Shown here one piece after another: positions 1 to 11,621 of a DNA stretch of 45,071 bases. This stretch comes from Candidatus Zhuqueibacterota bacterium (GTDB taxonomy: Bacteria > Zhuqueibacterota > Zhuqueibacteria > Thermofontimicrobiales > Thiofontviventaceae): assembly GCA_016926625.1 (NCBI GenBank), contig JAFGOE010000045.1, positions 1-45,071 of the forward strand, given 5' to 3'. Each line of letters opens with the position of its first letter. Position 1 is the stretch's first letter. Position numbers and translations under genes: made by a program. The notes under the pieces are model-generated. The model saw only the letters and a list, made by a program, of their open reading frames with translations. It had not been told where the DNA came from and did not search any database.

Positions 1-2377
<2,377 letters not shown>

Positions 2378-2533
2378 AATTTCCTCGAATAAAATAACTT
2401 TAAAAATACTAAAAGAAAATTCAATTCGCAAGTGAATAATCGAAAATCTTTCTTACATGCATTGTCATCACACATTGATCCAGCCTGATGCTGAGTCGGC
2501 AGGAGAGCGATCATGAAATCTCAGTTCGATCAA

Positions 2534-3841
2534 TCATATCAGTGGCCACTCGATGTCTCTGTTCGGGACAGTAATGATTCGTCTGCCTGTATTATCACTG
2601 TATTCGATGATGTCCTTCTGCACCTGGTTATTTAACTGCACGACGATGTTGGCACATCCTTCCAGGCACAGAAATGAGATCCCTTGAATATCGTCTGATG
2701 TCACTACAAAATCTTTATGTGGTGACTTAAGTCCATTAATATCTATTATTAACGTATCATCGACTATGCGTGTACACCATTCCAGGTTCTTACGGATAAA
2801 ATTATAGCGAAGTATTGTGCTTGTATTGGAGACCCAGACCTTACCAAGTTGATAATAATCTGCTAATAATGTAAATGCGTCTACTGTACTTCGGGAAAGC
2901 GGACGTGTATCCGATTTTATTTTTCGATCGCCCAGATGTATATATACGATCGAATAACCTCTTTTTTCCACTAATTTATCCAGAAAAGCAATGTTTACTA
3001 GCCGCGGCAGATCGTCTGACCAATCATATCGTCCCTGCCCGAAACGTTTGAAACGATGAATGGCTGACCCATCCCGTAACTGTTCTTCTATGATCAATTC
3101 GTTTTCAAGAGAGTTAAATCGTTTTCCAGCGATCAGCTTTCTGGATGAAATGATCTGCTGTAACTCATCTGCGTAGCTCAGCAATCCTTTTAAACTGTAT
3201 TTCATGTATTCGATAGGAGTGCCGTATAATGTACTATGCCAATAGGCATCACCGTACCGAGAAGATGCATCCTGTCCTACGTTGGTGTGCAACGATAATT
3301 CACTGTCCCAATAAAATTTCACGCCATACTCGAGAAGAAGATCAGCATGATAATAGTCACTTTGAGGGACATCACCATATCCGACGGAATTTGCACCCAG
3401 ATTCTGCACATTCGTCAGTCCCCCGTGATTAGTCCAAACACCCAACTTAATTGAATGTCGATCTAATTCATTAATCGCCCGGATGGCATGCTCTCTGGAA
3501 AATTTGTTATGCTCGGAAAAGTTTCCGTAACTGTGCATCACATCGATAACGCCCGCCTTAATGAAATCGCGGATATAGGGTGCATATTTACTCTCCTTTG
3601 CCGTATACCCTTCGAAATAAGAAAAAGCGGCGTCCGGATTCCCGTCCATGTCGTACATCCAAAAAGAATCTCCGATCGGTAAATTCAAGCCCCTGCCCAA
3701 GACGGTCTCCTTTCCCGAGTTCAAAAATTCATGAATAATCATAAAATTTTCAAACGACGTCCCATCGATGTCACTGCAGATCGTAACGGCAGCTCGATAA
3801 GGATATGGAAATTTCATGAGTCTCACTGTCATCATTTTCAT
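2534..3841 (-). CDS. NodB-like polysaccharide deacetylase family protein
   Basis: A 435-residue protein resembling the carbohydrate esterase 4/NodB-type deacetylase fold found in surface-polysaccharide loci. Seen in the sequence: an early beta strand ending in SDIDGT (residues 23-28; candidate metal Asp), HSYGNFSEH (103-111; candidate metal His) and GVWTNHGG (134-141). There is no signal peptide or membrane segment, so it would act in the cytoplasm, perhaps on a nucleotide- or lipid-linked sugar. The C-terminal 130 residues look like a beta-rich accessory region. Its ATG overlaps the stop of the upstream acyltransferase by four bases (ATGA), and it is the last gene of the six-gene cluster. 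Substrate unknown; relation to WbmS-type deacetylases is possible but not verified. Deacetylase fold likely, activity inferred. Confidence 0.68.
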   Translation of the reverse strand: MKMMTVRLMKFPYPYRAAVTICSDIDGTSFENFMIIHEFLNSGKETVLGRGLNLPIGDSFWMYDMDGNPDAAFSYFEGYTAKESKYAPYIRDFIKAGVIDVMHSYGNFSEHNKFSREHAIRAINELDRHSIKLGVWTNHGGLTNVQNLGANSVGYGDVPQSDYYHADLLLEYGVKFYWDSELSLHTNVGQDASSRYGDAYWHSTLYGTPIEYMKYSLKGLLSYADELQQIISSRKLIAGKRFNSLENELIIEEQLRDGSAIHRFKRFGQGRYDWSDDLPRLVNIAFLDKLVEKRGYSIVYIHLGDRKIKSDTRPLSRSTVDAFTLLADYYQLGKVWVSNTSTILRYNFIRKNLEWCTRIVDDTLIIDINGLKSPHKDFVVTSDDIQGISFLCLEGCANIVVQLNNQVQKDIIEYSDNTGRRIITVPNRDIEWPLI

Positions 3842-4356
3842 TCTCTGTTTTTAATGGGTCTGGCCGGTACACCGGCACATATCGTATATTGAGGTACATC
3901 TTTTGTTACCACGGATCCGGCTGCTATCACTGCACCATCGCCGATGGTGACTCCCGGGAGGATAATCACATAGGCCCCCAGCCAGACGTCACTCCCGATC
4001 GTTACATCTTTCTCAATCCCTGCTTGATCTCTGATCAGTTGTCCGCGTTTCGTTCCATGATTGTCGGATGTGATAAAGCTACCGGGACCGATGATCGTGT
4101 TGTCGCCGATTGTTATCGTGGATTCTTTTCCGGCCCAAAGGTAGACGTTCCGCTGGACATGAACACGCTTGCCTAAGTAAATATGCTCAGGATTGGCGAG
4201 CGATGCCGACGGTCGGATGATTGTCTCATCTCCTTTCGCCCCGATATTTTTTATGGCCCACACATTATGTGAACAAAACATGGCGACGCTCTGTTTCAGT
4301 TGAAACCAGAGCTCACGAGAGAAAAAAATTTGAATGTATTTAATGATCTTATCCAT
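3838..4356 (-). CDS. Hexapeptide-repeat acyltransferase (LbetaH, WbbJ/maltose acetyltransferase-like)
   Basis: A 172-residue left-handed beta-helix acyltransferase, probably an O-acetyltransferase using acetyl-CoA on a sugar. Hexapeptide turns appear from about residue 45 on: [24 protein letters not shown] and [15 protein letters not shown]. The likely catalytic His100 lies in SDNHGTKRG. The family C-terminal signature AGVPARPIK is present. I chose the ATG at 4356, which overlaps the end of the epimerase gene by eight bases. The longer frame reaching 4485 would add 43 residues that merely overlap the epimerase coding sequence. No signal peptide. In context it would acetylate the same glycan precursor handled by the flanking epimerase and deacetylase genes. 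Confidence 0.85.
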   Translation of the reverse strand: MDKIIKYIQIFFSRELWFQLKQSVAMFCSHNVWAIKNIGAKGDETIIRPSASLANPEHIYLGKRVHVQRNVYLWAGKESTITIGDNTIIGPGSFITSDNHGTKRGQLIRDQAGIEKDVTIGSDVWLGAYVIILPGVTIGDGAVIAAGSVVTKDVPQYTICAGVPARPIKNRE

Positions 4357-5215
4357 GATTCTTGGAATTATACCTGAGTTTGTGTAAAAGCCATTTTGAT
4401 TGACACCGTAAGTTAGTTTGATATGATTTCCATTCGATAAACATTCGCCGAAATGAGGATACTGAAGTAAGATTTGACAGCGCATCGAGTAACCTCAAGT
4501 GCAGACGGTGATACGCCTGTGACGTCAGTCGATACGGTTTGTAGAGATCGTAATAACTCCAGTACCCTGTATCGTAGCGATGTAAATTCGATTCCAGACT
4601 TTCGATGCAGTCATCATAAAATAGTATAACATCTGATTTATCAGTAATTTGTGCATAATCGTATATACCGAACAACGCCAGAATAAAACCGTTCAGAACA
4701 CAAGAGCATGGTTGTGTAGGATACTCTTCGATAACGATTGAATTATCAGGGTATTTACCGACTACTCCCCCATTTCCTTCCTTCAAAGAAAACGACCTCC
4801 AGATACGGTGGGCGATGTTGAGGTATCTCTCATCACCGGTCCATGCAAACGCTCGGGTGAAAACTGAAAGCGCTTCTCCCTGAGCCATACCCGAAATCCA
4901 GGGAGCTGATAGTTTATAAAACGGAATATCGAGACGATAAAACCAGACAGCCGAGTCGTTTGGTCCATCCTCGATATGGTTCATCAGCCAGGATAATTGA
5001 TTTAGCACGATACGCTCGCTGTTCTGACCACCCTGTCCAATCACCTTGCCCAAATGATGCAAGGCATACTGGCAGACAGTTACCGGATTACTTTGCCAAT
5101 CTGGAGAGCGATTGAACCGGACCATCGGTACGCCTTCTGTCGAATACTCATATTCGCTGAAATTCTCGCCTACCGATTTATCCAGTGTGATGTAATAGGG
5201 CTTTATTTTATCCAT
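4349..5215 (-). CDS. D-glucuronyl C5-epimerase-like protein (Glce C-terminal domain)
   Basis: A 288-residue protein with the catalytic domain of heparosan/heparan glucuronyl C5-epimerases, which turn D-glucuronate into L-iduronate within a chain. The (alpha/alpha) barrel motifs are clear: [20 protein letters not shown] (residues 104-123), EEYPTQP (163-169) followed by [15 protein letters not shown] (173-187), [11 protein letters not shown] (214-224), SQAYHRLHL (232-240) and a late WKSY. The three tyrosines conserved in animal Glce match Tyr165, Tyr222 and Tyr235. There is no signal peptide or transmembrane anchor, unlike the Golgi enzyme, so a cytoplasmic or precursor-level substrate is likely. 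It begins six bases after the nitrilase stop with AGAGG close to the ATG. Family confidence is high; the actual uronate substrate is unknown. Confidence 0.87.
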   Translation of the reverse strand: MDKIKPYYITLDKSVGENFSEYEYSTEGVPMVRFNRSPDWQSNPVTVCQYALHHLGKVIGQGGQNSERIVLNQLSWLMNHIEDGPNDSAVWFYRLDIPFYKLSAPWISGMAQGEALSVFTRAFAWTGDERYLNIAHRIWRSFSLKEGNGGVVGKYPDNSIVIEEYPTQPCSCVLNGFILALFGIYDYAQITDKSDVILFYDDCIESLESNLHRYDTGYWSYYDLYKPYRLTSQAYHRLHLRLLDALSNLTSVSSFRRMFIEWKSYQTNLRCQSKWLLHKLRYNSKNHG

Positions 5216-5221
5216 TTCCTC

Positions 5222-6010
5222 TTACGAAAAATATAATTCAGGCTGACGGTCATTAAAAAGATGGTTTCTACCTGTCATCATTTTATTTCTTGCCATGCAA
5301 GGATCGATAGTGACGACTTTCACTTCTTCCCGATCTGGTTTACTGCGGAAAATCACTTCACCCGTCGGCGATACGATCTGGCTCATACCCGTAAATCGTA
5401 GCGTCTTATCATCGCGCTGTTCTTCACCGACTCTATTGGACGTGATCGAAAATATGCGATTCTCAATGCTGCGTGTGATCATCGCCTGCTGGCAATATGG
5501 CAATACTAAATTGGACGGATGACAGATAATATCTGCACCCTTCAAGGCTAATGACCTCGCGGCTTCAGGGAAAATCCAGTCGAAACAGATCATGATTCCG
5601 ATCGTCACATCGTCTATGTTAATGACATCGAAGATCTGATCCCCTGATTTAAACCATAATTTTTCTCTGTCGAACAGATGACACTTCCGGTATTTACCCA
5701 GGTATCTGCCTTTCGAAACACAAACGGCTGAATTATAATATGATCCATTCTCTGCTTCTGGCAAGCCGGCGACGATGGTGCAATTCCTTTCTCTGCTCAA
5801 TTCGATGAGCGATATGCATGTTTCTCCTGCGGGTATCGGTTCTGACAGTCGATTTACCTCGTCATGATTCGTGAAGAGGTACCCACTGTTAAAAAGTTCG
5901 GGTAATACCCACAGATCGGCTTGACGTTTACCGATGAATTGCTCTACTCTAGACAGATTTCGATCTTTACGACCGAACTCACAATCAAATTGAATATAGC
6001 CGACGTTCAT
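5222..6010 (-). CDS. Carbon-nitrogen hydrolase (nitrilase superfamily)
   Basis: Cytoplasmic amidohydrolase of the nitrilase superfamily, 262 residues, the normal length for the omega-amidase/carbamoylputrescine hydrolase-type branches. The catalytic triad is visible: Glu38 in LPELF, Lys109 in KYRKCHLFD and Cys142 in IMICFDWIFPE. The second conserved Glu (near 116) and the NRVG strand are also present. The ATG at 6010 has AAGGT seven bases upstream, and the gene lies 14 bases after the URO-D-like gene. It would release ammonia or cleave a carbamoyl/amide group. Its position before a glucuronyl epimerase and a deacetylase suggests an amide on a sugar derivative, but that is inference from context only. 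Confidence 0.88.
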   Translation of the reverse strand: MNVGYIQFDCEFGRKDRNLSRVEQFIGKRQADLWVLPELFNSGYLFTNHDEVNRLSEPIPAGETCISLIELSRERNCTIVAGLPEAENGSYYNSAVCVSKGRYLGKYRKCHLFDREKLWFKSGDQIFDVINIDDVTIGIMICFDWIFPEAARSLALKGADIICHPSNLVLPYCQQAMITRSIENRIFSITSNRVGEEQRDDKTLRFTGMSQIVSPTGEVIFRSKPDREEVKVVTIDPCMARNKMMTGRNHLFNDRQPELYFS

Positions 6011-6024
6011 AGTGTTACCTTAGT

Positions 6025-7077
6025 TTATATGACGATCGGATAACGTCCGCATTGTAAGGCCGTCTCAGCCATGGCTCTGAAATTTTCCGCTGGCACATAC
6101 TCAGGAACCGAGTTGCCTGATCCCAGGCAATATCCACCGCCGGGTGCGACATCTCTTAGTAATCCTAACACGACTTCCCTGATCTCTTCGGGTCTGCCTC
6201 TCGATAAAATATCCACATCCACGTTACCGATGAGACAGAGTTTATCACCCAATGTATTCTTCAGTTCTCTGATGTCCATGGCTTGCGGTTCGATCGGATG
6301 AAGTCCATCGATCCCGCAACCGATTAAATCTTCAAAGACTTCGTGCAAATTTCCATCTGAATGGTAAATGAATTGAAGATCGTATCGTTTGCATAGTTGA
6401 GAAATTTTCTTCATCCACGGAAAAAGATACTCCCGATAAACCGAAGGAGATACAAACAATCCCGTATTGATAGCGATATCATCGGTATAGTAGAGCGCCC
6501 CAACATTCGGTACGCTGGCCATATTTTCGAACATATTGAAGATCAAGCTGCCGATTTTGTCGAATACCAGCCGTACCAGCTCCGGATTATCGACTAAAGC
6601 AAATGAAAACGTTTCAAAGCCCATAAAATCCCAGGTAAACGTAAAAATATCGCCATACTGAGCCACGATCTTCATACCGTCAGGCAGGTATGGTTGAACT
6701 TTTTCAAAATGGCTGTAATCGACTTCCTCCTTCTGCGGCCATCGGAACGTTTCAAAATCTTCCATCGAAGTGACCATTCCCTTCCCACTGGCATGCCACT
6801 CGCGCTCGTTCACATGGTCAGATGCAGCGGATACACGTCTCCCCTCTTTAGGAATCGTCTTCCCGGGATTCATGTTTACCAACGGACTCATCTTGATATA
6901 GTCATACCCGCTTTTTACGGCGAAATCGATTTCGTCTTGCAATGTCACAATATCTTTACCCAAAATTTCCTTTTTTATGGATTTTGCGATAGCGAGTTCA
7001 AACAACGGCACCCGGTCCGGAGTGCCGCGAAGTAACGCCGTTTTTAATCTGTTGTAATCCGGTACATGTAGATGCAT
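6025..7077 (-). CDS. Uroporphyrinogen decarboxylase-fold protein, probably a methyltransferase-like enzyme
   Basis: A 350-residue URO-D superfamily TIM barrel. It lacks the N-terminal RQAGR-type motif of true HemE, so heme synthesis is unlikely. The family also contains cobamide-dependent methyltransferases (MtaA/MtbA/CmuA) with a zinc site of pattern H-x-C-(about 76)-C. Here the equivalent positions read His239-x-Asp241 (in YHSDGN) and Cys317 (in GGGYCLGSGNSVPEYVP), so the first Cys is Asp. Other visible family motifs are PIEPQAMD and IGNVDVDIL. It starts two bases after the EamA stop, with its GAGGAA ribosome site inside the EamA 3' end. It is an orphan relative to any corrinoid protein in this window, so its substrate is unknown. 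Confidence 0.78.
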   Translation of the reverse strand: MHLHVPDYNRLKTALLRGTPDRVPLFELAIAKSIKKEILGKDIVTLQDEIDFAVKSGYDYIKMSPLVNMNPGKTIPKEGRRVSAASDHVNEREWHASGKGMVTSMEDFETFRWPQKEEVDYSHFEKVQPYLPDGMKIVAQYGDIFTFTWDFMGFETFSFALVDNPELVRLVFDKIGSLIFNMFENMASVPNVGALYYTDDIAINTGLFVSPSVYREYLFPWMKKISQLCKRYDLQFIYHSDGNLHEVFEDLIGCGIDGLHPIEPQAMDIRELKNTLGDKLCLIGNVDVDILSRGRPEEIREVVLGLLRDVAPGGGYCLGSGNSVPEYVPAENFRAMAETALQCGRYPIVI

Positions 7078-7079
7078 AA

Positions 7080-7988
7080 CTAATTCCTCATTTCCTTGAG
7101 ATTCGCATTCAATTTTAGATATGAATTATTGCGATTAAATAGTTTCAACTCGGACAAGATCATGCCCAAAAAGATCAGGGATCCACCGACCAAGACATGC
7201 CCTGTTATCGGCTCGTTTAAATAAAAATAGGCCGTTATCGCGGCGAAGATCGGTTCCAGTGAAAATATGATCGATGCCTTGACTTCAGATATGAATTTTT
7301 GAAATTTGTTTTGTATCGTGTACATAAACGCAGTCGCGAGGACGGCACATATCACAATGGCGCGCCATAGAATATAGTCGTCAGGAACCTTAACCAACGA
7401 ATCATGACCGGCTATAATTCCTGTCAGCAGGGCCACTGTCGTCAACTGAATAATGGTAAACGGGATCGAAGGGAATATTTTTGTAAATTTACCCACTAAT
7501 ATGATGTAGATAGCAAAGAGGATCGCACATGAAAACACCCACATATCACCCACATTAAATGTCATGTCTTTGGAATTTGATAGAATCCATATTCCGCAGA
7601 AACATGTGATCGATGCGATAACCAGCTCAAACCGTGGTAGACTTCGCTGTATGATCGTTACAAAAATCGGGACAAAAATAACGGATAAGCCTGTAATAAA
7701 TGCCGCCTTGGACGGACTCGTGTATTGCAGTCCAATCGTCTGTGTGATATACGAAATAGCCAGTACAAGACCGAGGATAATCCCATAAACCATTAATCGA
7801 CCATTTATTTTTAATAACTCTTTGTGAAAGATCATTGCCAGCATAACTCCGGCGATGGTGAATCGTACGGAGAGAAAAGTAAAAACATCGATAATTTCTA
7901 TCGCTTCCTTAACAAAAACAAAAGTCATTCCCCAAAAAAAAGTGCCGATCAATAAAAGGAAGGTAGCGATTCGATTTTTTAATCTCAT
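7080..7988 (-). CDS. EamA/DMT-family permease
   Basis: An integral inner-membrane protein of about 302 residues with ten predicted hydrophobic helices in two EamA repeats. The first opens with LLIGTFFWGMTFVFVKEA and the second follows WVFSCAILFAIYIILVGK. The drug/metabolite transporter family exports or imports small metabolites such as amino acids or sugars. It is the promoter-proximal gene of the six-gene minus-strand cluster, so it may move that cluster's substrate or product. The start is uncertain: a GTG at 8000 has AGGA only two bases away, while the ATG at 7988 has it about 14 bases away. I give the ATG. Substrate unassigned. Confidence 0.86.
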   Translation of the reverse strand: MRLKNRIATFLLLIGTFFWGMTFVFVKEAIEIIDVFTFLSVRFTIAGVMLAMIFHKELLKINGRLMVYGIILGLVLAISYITQTIGLQYTSPSKAAFITGLSVIFVPIFVTIIQRSLPRFELVIASITCFCGIWILSNSKDMTFNVGDMWVFSCAILFAIYIILVGKFTKIFPSIPFTIIQLTTVALLTGIIAGHDSLVKVPDDYILWRAIVICAVLATAFMYTIQNKFQKFISEVKASIIFSLEPIFAAITAYFYLNEPITGHVLVGGSLIFLGMILSELKLFNRNNSYLKLNANLKEMRN

Positions 7989-8226
7989 TGAAATTTGCAC
8001 AGTCCTGAATAAATACTTAATCGATAAGTGAATAGTTTCATTATAATTTATTTAACAATAAAAATCAATCCTTTTTTCCAAATTTTGCCAGGTTATTCTT
8101 AGCAAGTTCACACAAAAAATCTTGCAATTGAATTAAAATTAAATTATATTGTATTTTAAGTGCAATTTAATAAACGAGTTAATTCCTCGTTTACGGGGAT
8201 GATCATGTCAAACTAATGAGGTTTCT
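7989..8226. promoter_or_regulatory. Divergent intergenic region between EamA cluster and NagB fusion
   Basis: An AT-rich spacer of 238 bp between two divergently transcribed genes, so it must hold promoters for both. TGAGG at 8216-8220 is the ribosome site for the plus-strand gene. I see long A/T stretches (8040-8175) suited to promoters, but no clear operator palindrome and no small gene. Confidence 0.55.
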
Positions 8227-10566
8227 ATGAGTCAAAAAACAACATTAACATCAAAGGTAGAGGAAAAATGGCTTGAGAAATCTGGTCGCAAACTTATCTA
8301 TCCTAAAATGGAAAATATAGCCGTGATCGAAGTCGATAATTTTCCCAGCTTAGGAAAATTTGCTGCGCTACGCTTCATTGAATGGGTTTTAGCTAATCCG
8401 GGTGGAGTAATATCGTTACCGACCGGTAAAACACCGGAACATTTTATCAAATGGGTAACCTATTATCTGAAAAATTGGAATCTGCCACAGGTAAAAACCG
8501 AACTTGAAAATAACGGAATCAATCCGTCGAAAACACCCGATATGAAAAGCTTGCATTTCGTGCAGATTGACGAATTTTACCCCATCGATCCTACTCAGAC
8601 GAACAGTTTTTATTACTATGTGAATAAATTTTATATCAAAGGATTCAACCTGGATCCTTCTAAAGCATTGCTGATCGATGTCTCCAGAATCGGATTGGAA
8701 AGAGGAGAAAAAATCACCGACATCTTTCCGGATGAGTATGTCGATTTAACATTGCGCACTCGCCAACCGAACACGCGTTTTGAGAATAGACAAAAAGAAT
8801 TTATCATGAAAATCGATCAATGGTGTTCCGATTATGAGGAGAAGATCAGAAAGTTAGGCGGAATCGGATTTTTCCTTGGTGGAATCGGACCCGATGGTCA
8901 TATCGGTTTCAATGTACTCGGTTCTGACCATCATTCGACTACGCGTCTGACACCGACAAACTATGAGACACAGGCCGCTGCCGCCAGTGACCTCGGTGGG
9001 ATAGAAATCGCGCGCAAACGTCTGGTAATTACTATCGGTTTGGCCACAATCACCCATAATCGAGACGCCGTGGCGATAATTATCGCAGCCGGAGAAGCAA
9101 AAGCACGTGTGATTTATAATGCCGTGCAGATGCCCAGGAGCAATTTATATCCTGCGACAGTGCTTCACGACATGCCCAATGCGCGTCTATATCTTACAAA
9201 AGGCGCCGCCCATCTTCTTACCGAGCGGGTCTATATCGATATTAAAGAGGCTGCTGAGTTAAGTCCGCAAACCGTTGAACGAGTGATTATCGATTTAGCC
9301 TTGGACAGGAGGAAGAAGCTCGTCGATCTGACAGCCGATGATTTCAAATCGATTCGATCCGCAGCGGAGGTTTTAAAACGATCAAAGGAGAAACTTGCTG
9401 ATTTAACTGCCCGCATCGAACGAAATCTGATAGAAAAAATTGAACAAGGGCGAGAAGATATCGTTGGAAAATCGTTCATGCACATGGGACCTCATCATGA
9501 TGATATTATGCTCGGCTACCTACCTTACATCGTCCATCTCGTCCGTCCCACGACCAACACGCATACGTTCAACTACGCGACCAGCGGCTTCAACGCAGTC
9601 ACGAATTTATATGTGTTGGGCATGCTGCAACGATTGAAAGAATGGATCGTGTCACCCGACTCGGAAAAACTGCTGCAAGAAGATTATTTTCGACCTGATT
9701 ACGAGTTGGGAAGAAGTCGCGATGTCTATCAATATCTGGATGGAATCGCTGCTCACAGCAGAACCATGAAGACTGAGGGTGAATGCAGACGGTTACTCAG
9801 AATTCTCGTGTTCCTGTTCGAAGAAAACAGTATCGCTCAATTAACCAATAGGATCGATGAGTTAATAAACTATTTTTCCACACAATATCCCGGCAAAAAA
9901 GACCTGCCCTATATCCAGCAATTAAAAGGGATGATACGTGAATGGGAAGCAGATCTATTGTGGGGCTACTTCGGCTTTAACACTCAATCTGTCAACCACA
10001 TTCGGATGGGATTCTATAAAGGTGAAATATTTACCGAACAGCCTGAGCTGGAACGGGACGTACGCCCTATCTTAAGCATAATGGAATCGCAACAGCCAGA
10101 TATCGTCTCGGTCGCTCTTGATCCGGAGGGCAGCGGCCCCGATACTCACTACAAGGTGCTGCAGGCAACAATGGAAGCGGTGAAAATATACCAGGACACT
10201 AAACCCGATGTTAAAATATTCGGTTATCGAAATGTCTGGTATCGATTCCATCCATCTGACGTGAATATTGTTGTGCCGGTATCGCTAAATTCAATGGCTA
10301 TTTTAGATAATGCCTTCATGAATTGTTTTGGATCCCAGAAAGAAGCCTCCTTCCCAAGCTACGAATACGACGGTCCCTTCTTTCGTCTGGCTCAGCGGAT
10401 TATGGTGGAACAATATCAGATGCTGAAGACCTGTCTCGGCAGAGATTATTTTTACAGTCATGAGAGTCCAAGGATGCGTGCGGCACATGGCCTGATCTTC
10501 TTAAAATCCATGAACGTTCAGGAGTTTATGAATCGCGCTGCGGAATTACGAAAATCGATGGAGTAG
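8227..10566 (+). CDS. NagB-like glucosamine-6-phosphate deaminase domain fused to PIG-L/LmbE deacetylase
   Basis: A 779-residue two-domain cytoplasmic protein. Residues about 30-340 are a NagB/isomerase fold with SLPTGKTP (63-70), QIDEFYP (113-119) and [12 protein letters not shown] (218-229). Residues about 415-700 are a PIG-L/LmbE N-deacetylase, with the zinc loop PHHDD (422-426, the family PHPDD), REWEAD (571-576), HIRMGFY and DPEGSGPDTHYK with His641. Compared with E. coli NagB, Asp72, Asp141 and His143 match Asp115, Asp223 and His225, but Glu148 is Val230. Deaminase activity may therefore be altered. The PIG-L half could remove N-acetyl from an amino sugar before the neighbouring nagB product acts. 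TGAGG precedes the ATG. It is followed 52 bases later by canonical nagB in the same transcript. Confidence 0.9.
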   Translation: MSQKTTLTSKVEEKWLEKSGRKLIYPKMENIAVIEVDNFPSLGKFAALRFIEWVLANPGGVISLPTGKTPEHFIKWVTYYLKNWNLPQVKTELENNGINPSKTPDMKSLHFVQIDEFYPIDPTQTNSFYYYVNKFYIKGFNLDPSKALLIDVSRIGLERGEKITDIFPDEYVDLTLRTRQPNTRFENRQKEFIMKIDQWCSDYEEKIRKLGGIGFFLGGIGPDGHIGFNVLGSDHHSTTRLTPTNYETQAAAASDLGGIEIARKRLVITIGLATITHNRDAVAIIIAAGEAKARVIYNAVQMPRSNLYPATVLHDMPNARLYLTKGAAHLLTERVYIDIKEAAELSPQTVERVIIDLALDRRKKLVDLTADDFKSIRSAAEVLKRSKEKLADLTARIERNLIEKIEQGREDIVGKSFMHMGPHHDDIMLGYLPYIVHLVRPTTNTHTFNYATSGFNAVTNLYVLGMLQRLKEWIVSPDSEKLLQEDYFRPDYELGRSRDVYQYLDGIAAHSRTMKTEGECRRLLRILVFLFEENSIAQLTNRIDELINYFSTQYPGKKDLPYIQQLKGMIREWEADLLWGYFGFNTQSVNHIRMGFYKGEIFTEQPELERDVRPILSIMESQQPDIVSVALDPEGSGPDTHYKVLQATMEAVKIYQDTKPDVKIFGYRNVWYRFHPSDVNIVVPVSLNSMAILDNAFMNCFGSQKEASFPSYEYDGPFFRLAQRIMVEQYQMLKTCLGRDYFYSHESPRMRAAHGLIFLKSMNVQEFMNRAAELRKSME

Positions 10567-10618
10567 ACAATAACCAAATAAATGCGTCTGAATTTCAATA
10601 AACAGTGAGGTATTTCGT

Positions 10619-11425
10619 ATGCGAATGATTATTCAACACGATTACGATGCAATGAGCAAATGGACTGCCCATTACATTGCAAATAAGATTAAAAAATTTA
10701 ATCCGACACCCGAAAAACCCTTCATACTGGGACTCCCGACGGGTTCTTCACCGATCGGTACATATAAGAAGTTAGTTGAATTGAATACAAAGGGTGTTTT
10801 TTCATTCCAAAATGTCGTCACATTCAACATGGATGAATACATCAACATTCCGGAAGATCATCCTCAAAGTTATCATTACTTTATGCATCACTATTTATTC
10901 AATCATGTCGATATCAAGCCGGAGAATATCAATATTCTCAATGGGAATGCACCAGATCTTGATGCCGAATGTATAAAATACGAAGAGAAAATTAGAAAAT
11001 TAGGAGGTATTCATCTATTTCTCGGCGGTATCGGGCCGGATGGACATATCGCGTTCAATGAGCCGGGTTCCTCTCTTACTTCACGAACCCGGGTCAAAAC
11101 CCTTACCTACGATACAATCGCGGCGAACGCACGATTTTTCGACAACGATTTAGCGAAAGTACCTACGACCGCCTTAACGGTAGGTGTGGGCACTGTGATG
11201 GATGCAAAGGAAGTCGTCATTATCGTCAGCGGTTATAATAAGGCTCACGCGCTGCAGAAAGGCATAGAGGAAGGCGTTAATCACATGTACACTATCTCGA
11301 TGCTTCAATTGCATCCCAAGGGCATGATTGTTTGCGATGAGGATGCGACGATGGAACTGCAGGTTAAAACTGCTAAATATTTCAAAGATGTTGAAAGACA
11401 CAATTTATCACCAATCGAATTCTAA
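10619..11425 (+). CDS. nagB: Glucosamine-6-phosphate deaminase
   Basis: Converts glucosamine-6-phosphate to fructose-6-phosphate and ammonia, sending amino sugars into glycolysis. The product is 268 residues, the standard size for hexameric NagB. Residues align in register with E. coli numbering: Asp72 in NMDEY, Asp141 and His143 in GPDGHIAFN, and Glu148 in NEPGS, so the full catalytic set is present. LPTGSSPIG (39-47) forms the phosphate loop. GTGAGG sits eight bases before the ATG at 10619. It is cotranscribed with the NagB/PIG-L fusion upstream, and a strong terminator follows directly. No nagA is seen nearby, so the fusion is a candidate source of deacetylated substrate. Confidence 0.96.
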   Translation: MRMIIQHDYDAMSKWTAHYIANKIKKFNPTPEKPFILGLPTGSSPIGTYKKLVELNTKGVFSFQNVVTFNMDEYINIPEDHPQSYHYFMHHYLFNHVDIKPENINILNGNAPDLDAECIKYEEKIRKLGGIHLFLGGIGPDGHIAFNEPGSSLTSRTRVKTLTYDTIAANARFFDNDLAKVPTTALTVGVGTVMDAKEVVIIVSGYNKAHALQKGIEEGVNHMYTISMLQLHPKGMIVCDEDATMELQVKTAKYFKDVERHNLSPIEF

Positions 11426-11434
11426 CGAAAAATC

Positions 11435-11466
11435 AAAAGGCTGCAGTTTGCTGCAGCCTTTTTTTC
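11435..11466 (+). terminator. Rho-independent terminator after nagB
   Basis: A perfect 10-bp stem, AAGGCTGCAG (11437-11446) and CTGCAGCCTT (11451-11460), with a TTTG loop. It runs into a seven-T tract at 11459-11465, ten bases after the nagB stop. An A-rich left flank means it may also stop the convergent DUF4954 transcript arriving from the other side. Confidence 0.92.
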
Positions 11467-11601
11467 TTGAACTCGAAAATTGTACGAGGATAGACAGAGT
11501 TCACATCAAAAACATAAACCAGGCTCTTGCGCCCTGTAAAATTTCGCCGGTAATCGTTGTTCACCCCCAATAAATCAATTTATTGTAAGTGGAGGGATTC
11601 T

Positions 11602-11621
11602 TTCTATTCTATTCTATTCTA
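11602..11621. repeat. Four tandem copies of a TTCTA pentamer at the DUF4954 stop
   Basis: Four exact tandem copies of TTCTA on the plus strand (TAGAA on the minus). The TAG stop of the DUF4954 gene lies in the third plus-strand unit. Because reading stops within the first two units met by the ribosome, loss or gain of further units would not change the protein. Confidence 0.9.

Noticed and set aside
6025-7077. Calling the URO-D-fold gene hemE
   Set aside because: No N-terminal RQAGR-type motif and no heme genes nearby; residues match the methyltransferase-like branch better.
2534-11425. Genomic island or prophage covering the epimerase and NagB genes
   Set aside because: No integrase, transposase, tRNA, flanking repeats or obvious composition shift is visible.
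11602-11621. TTCTA pentamer repeat as a phase-variation tract
   Set aside because: The stop codon is reached within the first two units read, so copy number changes do not alter the protein, and the tract is only four units long.
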